Shown here one piece after another: positions 24,512 through 32,447 of a DNA stretch of 64,000 nucleotides (its first letter is position 1; each line of letters starts with the position of its first letter). Source of the stretch: CADEDV01 sp048498035 (GTDB lineage Bacteria; Bacteroidota; Bacteroidia; Chitinophagales; Chitinophagaceae). Below the pieces are notes generated by a model. That model was not told the origin of the DNA and ran no database searches. It saw nothing but the letters and a program-made list of their open reading frames with translations. The translations under genes were made by a program, and so were the position numbers. The stretch is from assembly GCA_048498035.1 (NCBI GenBank), contig JBEHYT010000018.1, positions 1 to 64,000 on the forward strand, written 5' to 3'.

Positions 24512-26074
24512 ATGCCGTTACAAGACCTTCTGATCGTTTACCTTATCGGCACGCTGATCGTATTGCTGCCCGCATATGGATTGTCCAAGTTATTCATAAA
24601 AGCGGGAGTTCCCGGCTGGAAAGCATATATACCTTTTTATAATACGTGGGTGATGCAGGATCTGGCCCAACGTCCGAAACATTGGGTGTTCTGGCAATTT
24701 ATCCCGGTGGTGGGCTGGTTTATCAGCCCGGGTATCTTCATCGAATTTGCCAAGTTATTCGGTCGTTTTTCGCTTCGCGAACATACAGCCGCTTCACTGG
24801 TTGGGTTTATTTATTTTCCCTGGCTGGCAAATCGTAAAAACCTGAAGCTGATCGGTCCTGAGGCCGTTAAAAAGCATAAAAAGAAAGCCTGGCGGGAATG
24901 GGTGGATGCGGCCATTTTTGCAGTGGTAGCAGCAACCCTGATCCGCACGTTTGTATTTGAAGCCTATACCATTCCTTCGGGCTCCATGGAAAAGACATTG
25001 CTGGTGAATGATTTCCTGTTTGTGAGCAAGTTGAGCTATGGGCCACGCATTCCTAACACACCGTTATCCGTTCCCTTTGTGCACAATTATATGCCAATTG
25101 GTAATGGTAAATCCTATTCGGAGTTGATCGAACTGCCCTATATCCGGTGGTTTGCTTCATCTCCCAAACGGGGGGATGTGGTGGTATTTAATGTACCCGT
25201 GGGAGATTCCGTAATTCACCTGCCTGACTTTGAATCCAAAACGCCTTATGAAGATATCACGCGGATGGCACGGCGTGGTGTAGCCAATGCACAAGCTATA
25301 GTGAACGATCCGGATACATACCCGCTGGTTGTACACCCAGTAGATAAAACCGACAACTACATCAAACGTTGCGTAGGTGTTTCGGGAGATGTGTTGCAGG
25401 TAATAAACGGCGATGTGTATGTGAATGGCCAAAAAGAACCTGTGCCAACTTATTCCGCGCGACCGTATATCGTTACTATGAAGCCAGGCTTGACGCTTAG
25501 CGAAGAATCATTGGCAGACATGGGTATAAAAATATATAATAGCAGTGGAGAAGCTCCCGATTTTAGCGAAATTGGGGTTAGAGATTCCAGCAATGCCAGT
25601 CATTACAAGATCAACATGACAGTAGGCGAAATGCAGACCCTGTCTGCATCAGGTCTTACGTCCGATATTAAGCCCGACCTGGAAACTAATAGCGACCCGA
25701 TGAGTTTGTTCCCTTATAGCAAGCTCCATCCCTGGTCGCTTGATAATTACGGACCTATCTGGATACCGAAGAAAGGCGAATCAATCAATTTGAACGACAG
25801 TACTTATGCTACCTACGAACGTGCGATCCGTGTGTATGAGCATAATGATTTTTACAAACTGGGTGGCATCTATTACCTGAATGGTAAACCCGCCACGAGT
25901 TATACTTTTAAGATGGATTATTACTGGATGATGGGTGATAATCGTCACGGCTCCCAGGATTCCCGCTTTTGGGGATTTGTACCGGAAGACCGGGTCGTAG
26001 GTAAAGCCTGGATGATCTGGTTTAGCTGGAAAGGCGGTCCAAGGTGGAAACGGCTGTTCAACATTGTTCGGTAA
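24512..26074 (+). CDS. lepB: Signal peptidase I
   Basis: Membrane serine protease that removes signal peptides from exported proteins. The 520-residue protein is much longer than typical LepB. Residues 1-110 carry about three hydrophobic segments of the kind often found in Bacteroidota LepB (KAGVPGWKAYIPFYNTW). The protease begins with a TM segment at about 130-148, then the catalytic Ser158 (PSGSME) and the general base Lys285 (DNYIKRCVG). Box E reads MMGDNRHGSQDSRFWG near 484-499. A large insertion of about 150 residues separates the two halves of the catalytic fold (about 318-465). It is monocistronic or leads into cdd. Confidence 0.94.
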   Translation: MPLQDLLIVYLIGTLIVLLPAYGLSKLFIKAGVPGWKAYIPFYNTWVMQDLAQRPKHWVFWQFIPVVGWFISPGIFIEFAKLFGRFSLREHTAASLVGFIYFPWLANRKNLKLIGPEAVKKHKKKAWREWVDAAIFAVVAATLIRTFVFEAYTIPSGSMEKTLLVNDFLFVSKLSYGPRIPNTPLSVPFVHNYMPIGNGKSYSELIELPYIRWFASSPKRGDVVVFNVPVGDSVIHLPDFESKTPYEDITRMARRGVANAQAIVNDPDTYPLVVHPVDKTDNYIKRCVGVSGDVLQVINGDVYVNGQKEPVPTYSARPYIVTMKPGLTLSEESLADMGIKIYNSSGEAPDFSEIGVRDSSNASHYKINMTVGEMQTLSASGLTSDIKPDLETNSDPMSLFPYSKLHPWSLDNYGPIWIPKKGESINLNDSTYATYERAIRVYEHNDFYKLGGIYYLNGKPATSYTFKMDYYWMMGDNRHGSQDSRFWGFVPEDRVVGKAWMIWFSWKGGPRWKRLFNIVR

Positions 26075-26093
26075 ATAAAATACTGTAACTTTA
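26064..26093 (+). promoter_or_regulatory. Promoter of cdd
   Basis: TTG at 26064-26066, 19-base spacer, TAACTTTA at 26086-26093 (one base from consensus). The first part overlaps the lepB stop codon region. Confidence 0.55.
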
Positions 26094-26125
26094 AATGCCC
26101 TTCTGCTTCCTGGCAGGAGGGCATT
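26094..26125 (+). promoter_or_regulatory. 13-bp hairpin in the cdd leader
   Basis: AATGCCCTTCTGC pairs with GCAGGAGGGCATT (one T-G pair) around TTCCTG. It is not followed by a T run. It lies right after the cdd promoter box, so it would fill most of the 5' leader; it could also form at the lepB 3' end. Confidence 0.6.
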
Positions 26126-26142
26126 CTCATTAAAGTGATTTT

Positions 26143-26631
26143 ATGATGAAAGAGAAGAAATACGAATTTGAGTACGAGGTATATGACGACATCAGTGAGC
26201 TTCGTGAAAAAGATGCCTGGCTGCTTCGGGAAGCGCGGGCAGTTACAGAACAGGCCTATGCGCCTTATTCCAACTTCCAGGTAGGGGCGGTAGCCATGCT
26301 GGAAAATGGCGAAGTGGTGGCGGGAACCAACCAGGAGAATGCGTCGTACCCGGTGGGTATTTGCGCAGAGCGTGTTTTGCTTGGCTCTGTAGCTACATTA
26401 CATCCCAAAGTACCCATCCAGAGCATTGCCATCAGCTACAACAGCGCCGCGATAAAAAGCGATCATCCCATTTCACCCTGCGGCATGTGCCGGCAGGCGT
26501 TGCTGGAATACGAAACGAGGCTTGACAAGCCGATCCGGCTGATCCTGGGCGGACAGGAGGGAAAGATATTCGTGGTGAAAACAGCAAGTCTTTTACTTCC
26601 CTTTGCCTTTACCAGTACAGAATTGATCTGA
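26143..26631 (+). CDS. cdd: Cytidine deaminase
   Basis: Deaminates cytidine and deoxycytidine to uridine forms for pyrimidine salvage. The 162-residue protein has the zinc site C74-A-E76 (catalytic Glu) and C113/C116 (PCGMC), and the substrate-binding YSNFQVGAV segment (42-50). The size suits the homotetrameric short class, with about 25 extra N-terminal charged residues. Two adjacent ATGs (26143, 26146) are possible starts. It ends two bases before the stop codon of the convergent ogt, with no terminator between. Confidence 0.94.
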   Translation: MMKEKKYEFEYEVYDDISELREKDAWLLREARAVTEQAYAPYSNFQVGAVAMLENGEVVAGTNQENASYPVGICAERVLLGSVATLHPKVPIQSIAISYNSAAIKSDHPISPCGMCRQALLEYETRLDKPIRLILGGQEGKIFVVKTASLLLPFAFTSTELI

Positions 26632-26633
26632 TG

Positions 26634-27131
26634 TCAAAAAAGGGTTTGTACGCCATAGGCGATCTTCATCTCATGATCCAGCAGCCATTTTTTTCGGGGC
26701 AACCCGCCGCCATAGCCTACCAATGAACCGTTAGCGCCAATTACGCGATGGCAGGGAACAATGATCGCCAGGTTGTTTTTTCCATTGGCACTTGCTACTG
26801 CACGGGTAGATTTGGGATCGCCGGTACGGCGGGCCAGTTCGATATAGCTGATTGTTTTTCCATAAGGAATACCCATCAACTCGCTCCACACTTCCTGTTG
26901 AAATGCAGTGCCCTCTTGCGCAAGCGGCAGGTCAAATTGCCTTCGGCCGTTATTGAAATATTCAATCAATTGTTCCACACATTGAAGCAATAACGGCGGA
27001 AGATCAGCTGTTTGTCCATCTGCGCTCAGCGAGCGGTTTTCAAACGCCACTTCTGAAATGAATTGTGCGGTGCCCGAAATTTTTAACGGGCCCAGGGGAG
27101 AATGGTAATATGTGGTAAAAGTGGATTCCAT
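26634..27131 (-). CDS. ogt: Methylated-DNA-[protein]-cysteine S-methyltransferase
   Basis: Suicide repair protein that removes O6-alkyl groups from guanine. The 165-residue protein has the active-site motif PCHRVIG with acceptor Cys127 and the helix-turn-helix DNA-binding segment PYGKTISYIELARR (89-102). The N-terminal ribonuclease-like domain spans residues 1-75. The start ATG overlaps the csaA stop as TGATG, showing translational coupling; a TTG one codon upstream is the only other choice. The pairing with a CsaA-like gene has no obvious functional logic. Confidence 0.94.
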   Translation of the reverse strand: MESTFTTYYHSPLGPLKISGTAQFISEVAFENRSLSADGQTADLPPLLLQCVEQLIEYFNNGRRQFDLPLAQEGTAFQQEVWSELMGIPYGKTISYIELARRTGDPKSTRAVASANGKNNLAIIVPCHRVIGANGSLVGYGGGLPRKKWLLDHEMKIAYGVQTLF

Positions 27132-27466
27132 CAACCAATCCTGTTTCCGTTGGATGTGGGCTGTTGCGGCTGCAATAGTACCACTTCGTTGTTATTATCA
27201 TAAACGCCCAGCACAAGACATTCACTTTGAAAGTTGGCGATTTGTTTGGGTGGAAAGTTGACTACGGCTACCACCTGCTGGCCTACCAGCCCCTCACAGG
27301 TATAGTGTGCCGTAATCTGCGCTGAAGATCTGCGAACGCCAATGGCTTCGCCAAAATCGATGGTAAGTTGATATGCAGGTTTGCGCGCCCTGGGAAATGG
27401 CGCTGCTGCCAGAATCGTTCCTACACGCATTTCGATTTTCTCAAAATCATCCCAGGTAATTTGCAT
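27131..27466 (-). CDS. csaA: CsaA-like tRNA-binding domain protein
   Basis: A 111-residue single OB-fold protein of the EMAP-II/tRNA-binding type. The typical pattern DFEKIEMRVGTI (7-18), then PAYQLTIDFG and VVAVVNFPPKQIANFQSECLVLG, matches CsaA, a secretion-linked chaperone in Bacillus. It is the first gene of a two-gene unit with ogt. A TAACTTTA promoter box lies about 18 bases upstream and is overlapped by a perfect palindrome. Confidence 0.9.
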   Translation of the reverse strand: MQITWDDFEKIEMRVGTILAAAPFPRARKPAYQLTIDFGEAIGVRRSSAQITAHYTCEGLVGQQVVAVVNFPPKQIANFQSECLVLGVYDNNNEVVLLQPQQPTSNGNRIG

Positions 27467-27484
27467 ACCGCTTGTTCTTTCGTT

Positions 27485-27492
27485 TAAAGTTA
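27485..27492 (-). promoter_or_regulatory. Candidate -7 promoter box of csaA-ogt
   Basis: Minus-strand TAACTTTA, one base from TAnnTTTG, ending 18 bases before the csaA ATG. Two of its bases lie in the adjacent palindrome. Confidence 0.5.
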
Positions 27493-27508
27493 CATTATTA
27501 ATAATGTA
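27491..27508. promoter_or_regulatory. Perfect 18-bp palindrome, candidate operator
   Basis: TACATTATTAATAATGTA is fully self-complementary and overlaps the csaA-ogt -7 box by two bases, where a bound dimer could block RNA polymerase. It lies in the divergent region facing the Gfo/Idh/MocA gene. Confidence 0.6.
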
Positions 27509-27543
27509 TTTTCATAAGGTGACTTTCCCGCAAAATGCGGCAG

Positions 27544-27555
27544 ATTAAGCTTAAT
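27544..27555. repeat. Perfect 12-bp palindrome ATTAAGCTTAAT
   Basis: A second self-complementary site in the same divergent region, 36 bases from the first. The two share the TTAAT/ATTAA character but not the same half-sites. Confidence 0.4.
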
Positions 27556-27625
27556 TCACTATTGATTTTGAACTGATGTGTGCATCGCATTGCGCAAATC
27601 GGTAACTTCCTGAAAAATTTCCGCT

Positions 27626-29065
27626 ATGAATATGTCCGACCAGAACAATGCATCCCGCCGCCGGTTTATCCGCAATGCTGCCGTGGCAGGAGCGGGGTTA
27701 GTGATCGTGCCGCGGCACGTGCTTGGAAGAGGCTTTATTGCGCCAAGCGATAAGCTAAATATTGCTGCTATTGGAGCCGGGGGCAAGGGTTATGGAGATC
27801 TTAAAGAATTTTCCAAGAGTCCGTATGTAAATATTGTTGCGCTTTGCGATGTGGATGATCGCCAGTCTGCCAAAGCCCGGAAAGATTTTCCGAAAGCCAG
27901 TTATTACCGTGATTTCCGTGACATGCTGGCAAAGGAGAAAAATAATATCGACGCCTGCTCCATATCCACCCCTGATAATGTGCACGCGGTAGCCACGCTG
28001 GCAGCTATGCAATTGGGGAAACACGTGTACACTCAAAAACCGCTGACGCATGATATTTACGAGGCGAGGATTTTGGCGCAGGCTGCCAAAAAGTATCGCG
28101 TGGTAACGCAGATGGGCAACCAGGGCGGTTCCGGGGATGGCGTCCGGAAGGCAAAAGAAATTTATGATGCCGGGATGATTGGAACGGTAACGGAAGCGCA
28201 TGCATGGACCAACCGGCCGGTATGGCCCCAGGGAATTCCAACGCCAATGGGGAAATTTGAAATTCCTTCAGAGCTGAGCTGGGACCTTTGGCTGGGACCT
28301 GCGAAATATATTGAATATAACCCTGCTTACCTGCCCTTTAACTGGAGGGGATGGTGGGCCTTTGGTACGGGTGCGCTTGGTGATATGGCCTGCCACATCA
28401 TGGATCCCATCTTCCGGCTGCTGCCAATTCTTTACCCGGAATCTGCGGAATGCAGTGTAGCCACCATCTGGAAAGAAATGTGGAACGACACGCAAAATAC
28501 GGATGCCTGCCCACCCGCATCCATCATTCACCTCGTTTATCCCCGCACAGACGGTAAAGGAAAAATCAAAGTGGCCTGGTATGACGGCGGCTTGCTTCCT
28601 GAGCGCCCCGAGGAACTTGAACCTGGTGAACCATTTGGAAACTGGGATGGCGGAACATTATTGATTGGAACAAAGGGTAAACTGTTGCTGGACTGCTACG
28701 GTGAAAATCCGCGGTTGTTACCCACCAAACTGATGAAAGAAAAGAAAATGCCAAAGGAAACGCTTCGCCGGGTGCCGGAAGGGCACTACCTGCAATGGGT
28801 GAATGCCTGTATTGCTGGCTATGGCAATGCTACTACCAGTTCTCCGTTTGAATATGCGGGACCGTTTACAGAAAGCATCCTCATGGGTAACCTGGCCATT
28901 CGAAGCTGGCAAATGAAAAATCCCAACCTGAAAGGCTGGGATGATAAATACCTTGGACGAAAGAAATTGCTTTGGGATGCCCAGAATATGAAGATCACCA
29001 ACTTTGATGAAGCAAATGAATTTGTAAAAAGAGACTACCGGGACGGCTACAGCCTCTCCATGTAA
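27626..29065 (+). CDS. Tat-exported Gfo/Idh/MocA family oxidoreductase
   Basis: A 479-residue NAD(P)-dependent sugar or cyclitol oxidoreductase. A twin-arginine signal (SRRRFIRNAAVAGAGLVIV, about 10-28) precedes the Rossmann domain (NIAAIGAGGKGYGDL, about 45-59) with the family EKP-like motif read as YTQKPLTHD. The C-terminal domain has the usual beta-sheet and the long W/P-rich insert of the Bacteroidota secreted branch. Folded export with bound cofactor suits a periplasmic enzyme. A role with the GMC dehydrogenase in 3-keto-sugar metabolism is possible but only inferred. Alternative start: ATG at 27632. Confidence 0.92.
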   Translation: MNMSDQNNASRRRFIRNAAVAGAGLVIVPRHVLGRGFIAPSDKLNIAAIGAGGKGYGDLKEFSKSPYVNIVALCDVDDRQSAKARKDFPKASYYRDFRDMLAKEKNNIDACSISTPDNVHAVATLAAMQLGKHVYTQKPLTHDIYEARILAQAAKKYRVVTQMGNQGGSGDGVRKAKEIYDAGMIGTVTEAHAWTNRPVWPQGIPTPMGKFEIPSELSWDLWLGPAKYIEYNPAYLPFNWRGWWAFGTGALGDMACHIMDPIFRLLPILYPESAECSVATIWKEMWNDTQNTDACPPASIIHLVYPRTDGKGKIKVAWYDGGLLPERPEELEPGEPFGNWDGGTLLIGTKGKLLLDCYGENPRLLPTKLMKEKKMPKETLRRVPEGHYLQWVNACIAGYGNATTSSPFEYAGPFTESILMGNLAIRSWQMKNPNLKGWDDKYLGRKKLLWDAQNMKITNFDEANEFVKRDYRDGYSLSM

Positions 29066-29084
29066 GTTCAAATTTTCTAGCTAT

Positions 29085-29120
29085 AAAAAGAGGCTACCTG
29101 GTATAGGTAGCCTCTTTTTT
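29085..29120. terminator. Bidirectional terminator
   Basis: AAAAAGAGGCTACC and GGTAGCCTCTTTTT form a perfect 14-bp stem with a 7-base loop. It serves both the Gfo/Idh/MocA gene and the convergent dps. Confidence 0.93.
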
Positions 29121-29153
29121 GTGAACACCGGCTCGCCCGGGGTTACAATACGA

Positions 29154-29627
29154 TTAATCCGGAAGGTAACTGCGCAGCATCCAGGCAGTTTTCTCGTGGT
29201 ATTTAAGAATACCGGTTACAAAGTCACTGCTTCCCTTGTCTTTATATTTTTCTTCAAAATCATCCACCATTTTACGAACACGGCCAATGATCACTTCATG
29301 ATCGCTCAGCAGGTTGGTTACCTGTTCTTCCTGGTCTGCCGGCACCTCCGTTTCATCCAGGTTGGTAAGTTTCAGGATCTCTTTGAGACGGCCTTCGGCA
29401 AAATGACCAATGGTGCGAATGCGTTCCGCAATTTGATCAATAAGCTCAGCCAGTTCGTTATATTGGTTTTCGTACAATTTGTGGAATTCCATAAAACTGG
29501 GTCCCTCCACGTTCCAATGGTAGCTGCGGGTCTTGTTGTACAAAACGTGTTCATCAGCAAGAAGCTGGTTCAACGCCAGTGCCACGGCCTGACGGTTTTT
29601 GTCCGTAATACCGATATTGACTTTCAT
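29154..29627 (-). CDS. dps: Dps family DNA-binding ferritin-like protein
   Basis: A 157-residue dodecameric miniferritin that stores iron with peroxide as oxidant and protects DNA. The ferroxidase site at the dimer interface is intact: YHWNVEGPSFMEFHKLYENQYNEL (H37, H49, E53 region) and the partner D-x3-E in LIDQIAERIRTIG. There is no Lys-rich N-terminal tail, so DNA binding may be weak. A stand-alone gene with a strong terminator. Confidence 0.94.
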   Translation of the reverse strand: MKVNIGITDKNRQAVALALNQLLADEHVLYNKTRSYHWNVEGPSFMEFHKLYENQYNELAELIDQIAERIRTIGHFAEGRLKEILKLTNLDETEVPADQEEQVTNLLSDHEVIIGRVRKMVDDFEEKYKDKGSSDFVTGILKYHEKTAWMLRSYLPD

Positions 29628-29671
29628 AAAAAGTTTTTTGGAAAGTTAGTAAGAATGGTTCAATATACCCG

Positions 29672-30538
29672 TTAATCCAACAATAATGCCAGCTCCATCA
29701 ATTCAGCCACCTTGTAATAGTCCTTCTCATTGTCGAAGCATTTGCTGAAGTCTTCCAGCAGCTGCCGGATCACCATTTTGTTTTTCAGCGGCCGAAAATA
29801 GGAGGGGACGGGCGGCACAGAGATGCGGCGGAAGTAATTTTCTACATCGTCGTGGGTAAAAACCTGCCCGGATGTGGGGTCGATGAAGAAATCGATCTTA
29901 TGGAAAGGATTGGGTAATTCTTCTTCCGAATAGCCGGGCTTGAAATAAGCGATAATAAACTGGCGGGGGATATTGATGGCGCGAACGGGAATGTCAAGCA
30001 ATTCGCAAAGCAACAGGTACAGGATACCGTTGGATAACTGGTTGCCGCGTTTGGATTCCAGCGTTTTGTGCAGCAGGAACTCATTGGGTTCCTTGTAGTT
30101 GATCTCGCCGCCTTTAAGGCCGTAATAGCTGTACAGGATGCTGGTAACCACGTTGATCTGTTCCAGCGGCGTAAGATAATTATTCAGTTCAAGCCAGATA
30201 TTGCGGCGGATCTTTTCAATTTCGTGCACCACGGGGGCCGTAACCATATCCGGGTACTGGAATTTGCAGGTCAGCATACTGCCCAGGATCAGGTCATGAT
30301 GACCTGAAACATTCCATTGGCGAAAATCTTCGGTGAGGTCGCGGTAATGCAGGCGGTGGATCAGCAGCTCAATACGACCCTGTGTGGCTTCTTCGGGTGT
30401 TGTTTCCCAAAGGTGTTCCAGGTTGGCGATGATAGGCTTGCCATAATCAACGATCTTCCTGCTAACGGCATCAAAGACTTCTTCATCCGGGTCGTCGATT
30501 AAATGCAACAAGGCTGATATTTCCTTTGTTGTTTCCAT
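29672..30538 (-). CDS. Transglutaminase-like (SirB1-type) protein
   Basis: A 288-residue cytoplasmic protein of the Transglut_core2 family. The core begins near residue 115 (EIEKIRRNIWLELNNYLTPLEQINVVTSILY), and the region SNGILYLLLCELLDIPVRAINIPRQFIIAYF corresponds to the transglutaminase-fold core; the usual catalytic Cys position reads as NGIL, so enzymatic activity is doubtful. The start is set at the ATG at 30538; a GTG five codons upstream is possible. Function in this family is unknown. It is encoded 45 bases upstream of dps on the same strand. Confidence 0.82.
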   Translation of the reverse strand: METTKEISALLHLIDDPDEEVFDAVSRKIVDYGKPIIANLEHLWETTPEEATQGRIELLIHRLHYRDLTEDFRQWNVSGHHDLILGSMLTCKFQYPDMVTAPVVHEIEKIRRNIWLELNNYLTPLEQINVVTSILYSYYGLKGGEINYKEPNEFLLHKTLESKRGNQLSNGILYLLLCELLDIPVRAINIPRQFIIAYFKPGYSEEELPNPFHKIDFFIDPTSGQVFTHDDVENYFRRISVPPVPSYFRPLKNKMVIRQLLEDFSKCFDNEKDYYKVAELMELALLLD

Positions 30539-30620
30539 TGGTGATTCCTTCACAATATCTTCATTGCCCGCGAAAGGGAATAGTTAATTTTTTCCACACC
30601 TGTTAAGACAACAGTTTTTA

Positions 30621-31367
30621 TCATCGCTTTTCTGCTACACATAGCCAGTCCCACGGTGCCGGCTGCTGCAGCCATTCGGGTGGCTTTACAAATTCCGTGG
30701 TCCATTCGTATTCTATTTTTTCCATCCGGTGTGCCGTGAATCCGTTGCGTTGCAACAGCAATTCCAGTTCTGCCGCCAGGTAATGCTTGGTAGCTACATT
30801 GTCGATATCAAGATTCCCGTCCAGCAGTGCATCAAATTTCCTGGCAGCAGTAGCTGACGAGAATTGTTGTTTAAACAGCGCCCGGTCAATCTTCCATTTG
30901 CGTTGCACGATCCGCGACAGCATCCCTGATTCAAGCGAAGGGACCACCAACACCAGGGCGCCGCCTTTTTTTACTGATTTGGCAAGATTAGCGAAGAATG
31001 CATCTCTTTTTTTCGCTTCATGAGTTAAAATAGCGTTGATACAAACTGCCACATCACAATTAGGGAGTGAAGCGCGGGGAGAAGAAAAGTCTGCCCGCAG
31101 ATAGCTGATATTGGACAATCCCGTATGACGCTGCTGCGCAATCGCCAGGTTTTTTGAAGAAATATCGGCTGCTATCACTTTCCGGAAAAGGGGTGACAGT
31201 ACAGGTAGCCATTTACCAACGGCGCAGCCTGCATCCAGCACGGTTTTCTTAGAGTCCGCAAGACCGGCAATCACGTCGCGGATCACACCGCGCCGGTCAT
31301 TCTGAAGAACGTCAAAAATCTCGTCATCGTATCCCGGTGCTATTTTTTCCCAGTAGTTCCTGTCCAT
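30621..31367 (-). CDS. Class I SAM-dependent methyltransferase
   Basis: A 248-residue methyltransferase with the SAM-binding motif I VLDAGCAVGKWLP, motif II acidic residue in VIAADISSKNLA, and later motifs around DVAVCINAILTH. I choose the ATG at 31367 (MDRNYWEKIAPGYD) over the one at 31385 because a consensus TAAATTTG box ends five bases before it and overlaps the longer start. N-terminal YWEKIAPGYDDEIF is typical of UbiE/biotin-type methyltransferases, but the substrate is unknown. No adjacent pathway helps. Confidence 0.87.
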   Translation of the reverse strand: MDRNYWEKIAPGYDDEIFDVLQNDRRGVIRDVIAGLADSKKTVLDAGCAVGKWLPVLSPLFRKVIAADISSKNLAIAQQRHTGLSNISYLRADFSSPRASLPNCDVAVCINAILTHEAKKRDAFFANLAKSVKKGGALVLVVPSLESGMLSRIVQRKWKIDRALFKQQFSSATAARKFDALLDGNLDIDNVATKHYLAAELELLLQRNGFTAHRMEKIEYEWTTEFVKPPEWLQQPAPWDWLCVAEKR

Positions 31368-31372
31368 AGCGT

Positions 31373-31380
31373 CAAATTTA
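31373..31380 (-). promoter_or_regulatory. -7 promoter box of the methyltransferase gene (leaderless candidate)
   Basis: Minus-strand TAAATTTG, exact TAnnTTTG match, ends five bases before the ATG at 31367. Confidence 0.55.
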
Positions 31381-31503
31381 TGCACAAAATTCGTTTTGGT
31401 GTGATTTTGGCTGCTTTCGTTGCGACCGAATTTACAGGTTTATCATCTTCACCGCATCTTCCGCCAGGGGCCAACTCCATTTTTGATCTTAAATCAATGC
31501 AAG

Positions 31504-32403
31504 ATGAAAAACGTTAGCATCGCAGGCGCTGTATTGGCATTCCTGCTATTGACCTCCGCCATTTTTTTTCTTACTGCCTGCCAGAAAGAAGCAGGTTCTT
31601 CCACCCAGGTCCCGGACGGGCAACAACGGGTACAAATCCGCCTGTCAGACAACCCAGTCAATTTTGATGCAGTGAATGTAGACATTCAGCGTGTAGAAGT
31701 GCTGGTAGTGCCGGACAGTTGTGGCGGGCGCTATGATGACGGTAATGGCGGCCGCTGTGATTACGATCATGATGGCGATCATCACAGCAATGAGGGATGT
31801 GCTGTGTGGGATACGCTGGATATTCGAACCGGGGTCTATGATTTGTTGCATCTTGCCAATGGTAATGACACGTTGCTGGCCAGTGGTCTTACCGTGGCTG
31901 GTCGAATCAAACAGATTCGCCTTACACTTGGTACGCAGAACAGCGTCGTTATAGATAGTGTTTCTTATCCACTGGCTACCTGGAATGGCTACAATCGTGT
32001 TACCATTACGCTGGCTGGTGGCCAGGTGGAACAACTGGGCGCTAATGATCTGCAATTGTGGCTCGATTTTGACGCCGGCCGTTCAGTTATTAAAGTCAGC
32101 AACAATCATTTCGTGATCAAGCCTTTCCTTCGCGTATGGCTTCCGGCACAAACCGGCAGCATAAAAGGAATGATAGTTCCGCGGGAAGCGGAAGCTATTG
32201 TATCAGCGGTAGCCAATGGCGATACACTGGTAGCGATTCCGGAAGGACGAAATGGGTATTTTAAGATCCGCGGTCTTATGGGTAGCAGCGCATCCATTTT
32301 TGTAAATGCTACAGCGCAGGGCTACCAGGATACAACGATTGCCAGTGTTACATTACAACGTGGGCACGATACCGATATCGGGACCATTCGTCTTCATCAA
32401 TAA
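31504..32403 (+). CDS. DUF4382 lipoprotein with an Asp/His-rich insert
   Basis: A 299-residue protein. The ATG at 31504 begins a lipoprotein signal with lipobox LTAC (Cys24). The DUF4382 domain starts at about 42 (VQIRLSDNPVNFDAVNVDIQRVEVLV). An insert at about 74-102 is unusually rich in Asp, His, Gly and Cys (DYDHDGDHHSNEGC), suggesting metal binding. The C-terminal 80 residues resemble a carboxypeptidase-regulatory-like beta-sandwich (GSIKGMIVPREAEAIVSA). Function of the family is unknown; members are usually surface lipoproteins. A terminator follows. Confidence 0.87.
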   Translation: MKNVSIAGAVLAFLLLTSAIFFLTACQKEAGSSTQVPDGQQRVQIRLSDNPVNFDAVNVDIQRVEVLVVPDSCGGRYDDGNGGRCDYDHDGDHHSNEGCAVWDTLDIRTGVYDLLHLANGNDTLLASGLTVAGRIKQIRLTLGTQNSVVIDSVSYPLATWNGYNRVTITLAGGQVEQLGANDLQLWLDFDAGRSVIKVSNNHFVIKPFLRVWLPAQTGSIKGMIVPREAEAIVSAVANGDTLVAIPEGRNGYFKIRGLMGSSASIFVNATAQGYQDTTIASVTLQRGHDTDIGTIRLHQ

Positions 32404-32417
32404 ATAATAAATGATAC

Positions 32418-32447
32418 GTACAGCCCCCACGCGGGGCTGTACTTTAT
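32418..32447. terminator. Terminator between convergent genes
   Basis: GTACAGCCCC and GGGGCTGTAC form a perfect 10-bp stem around CCACG followed by TTTATT. It abuts the stop codon of the convergent gene. Confidence 0.8.
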
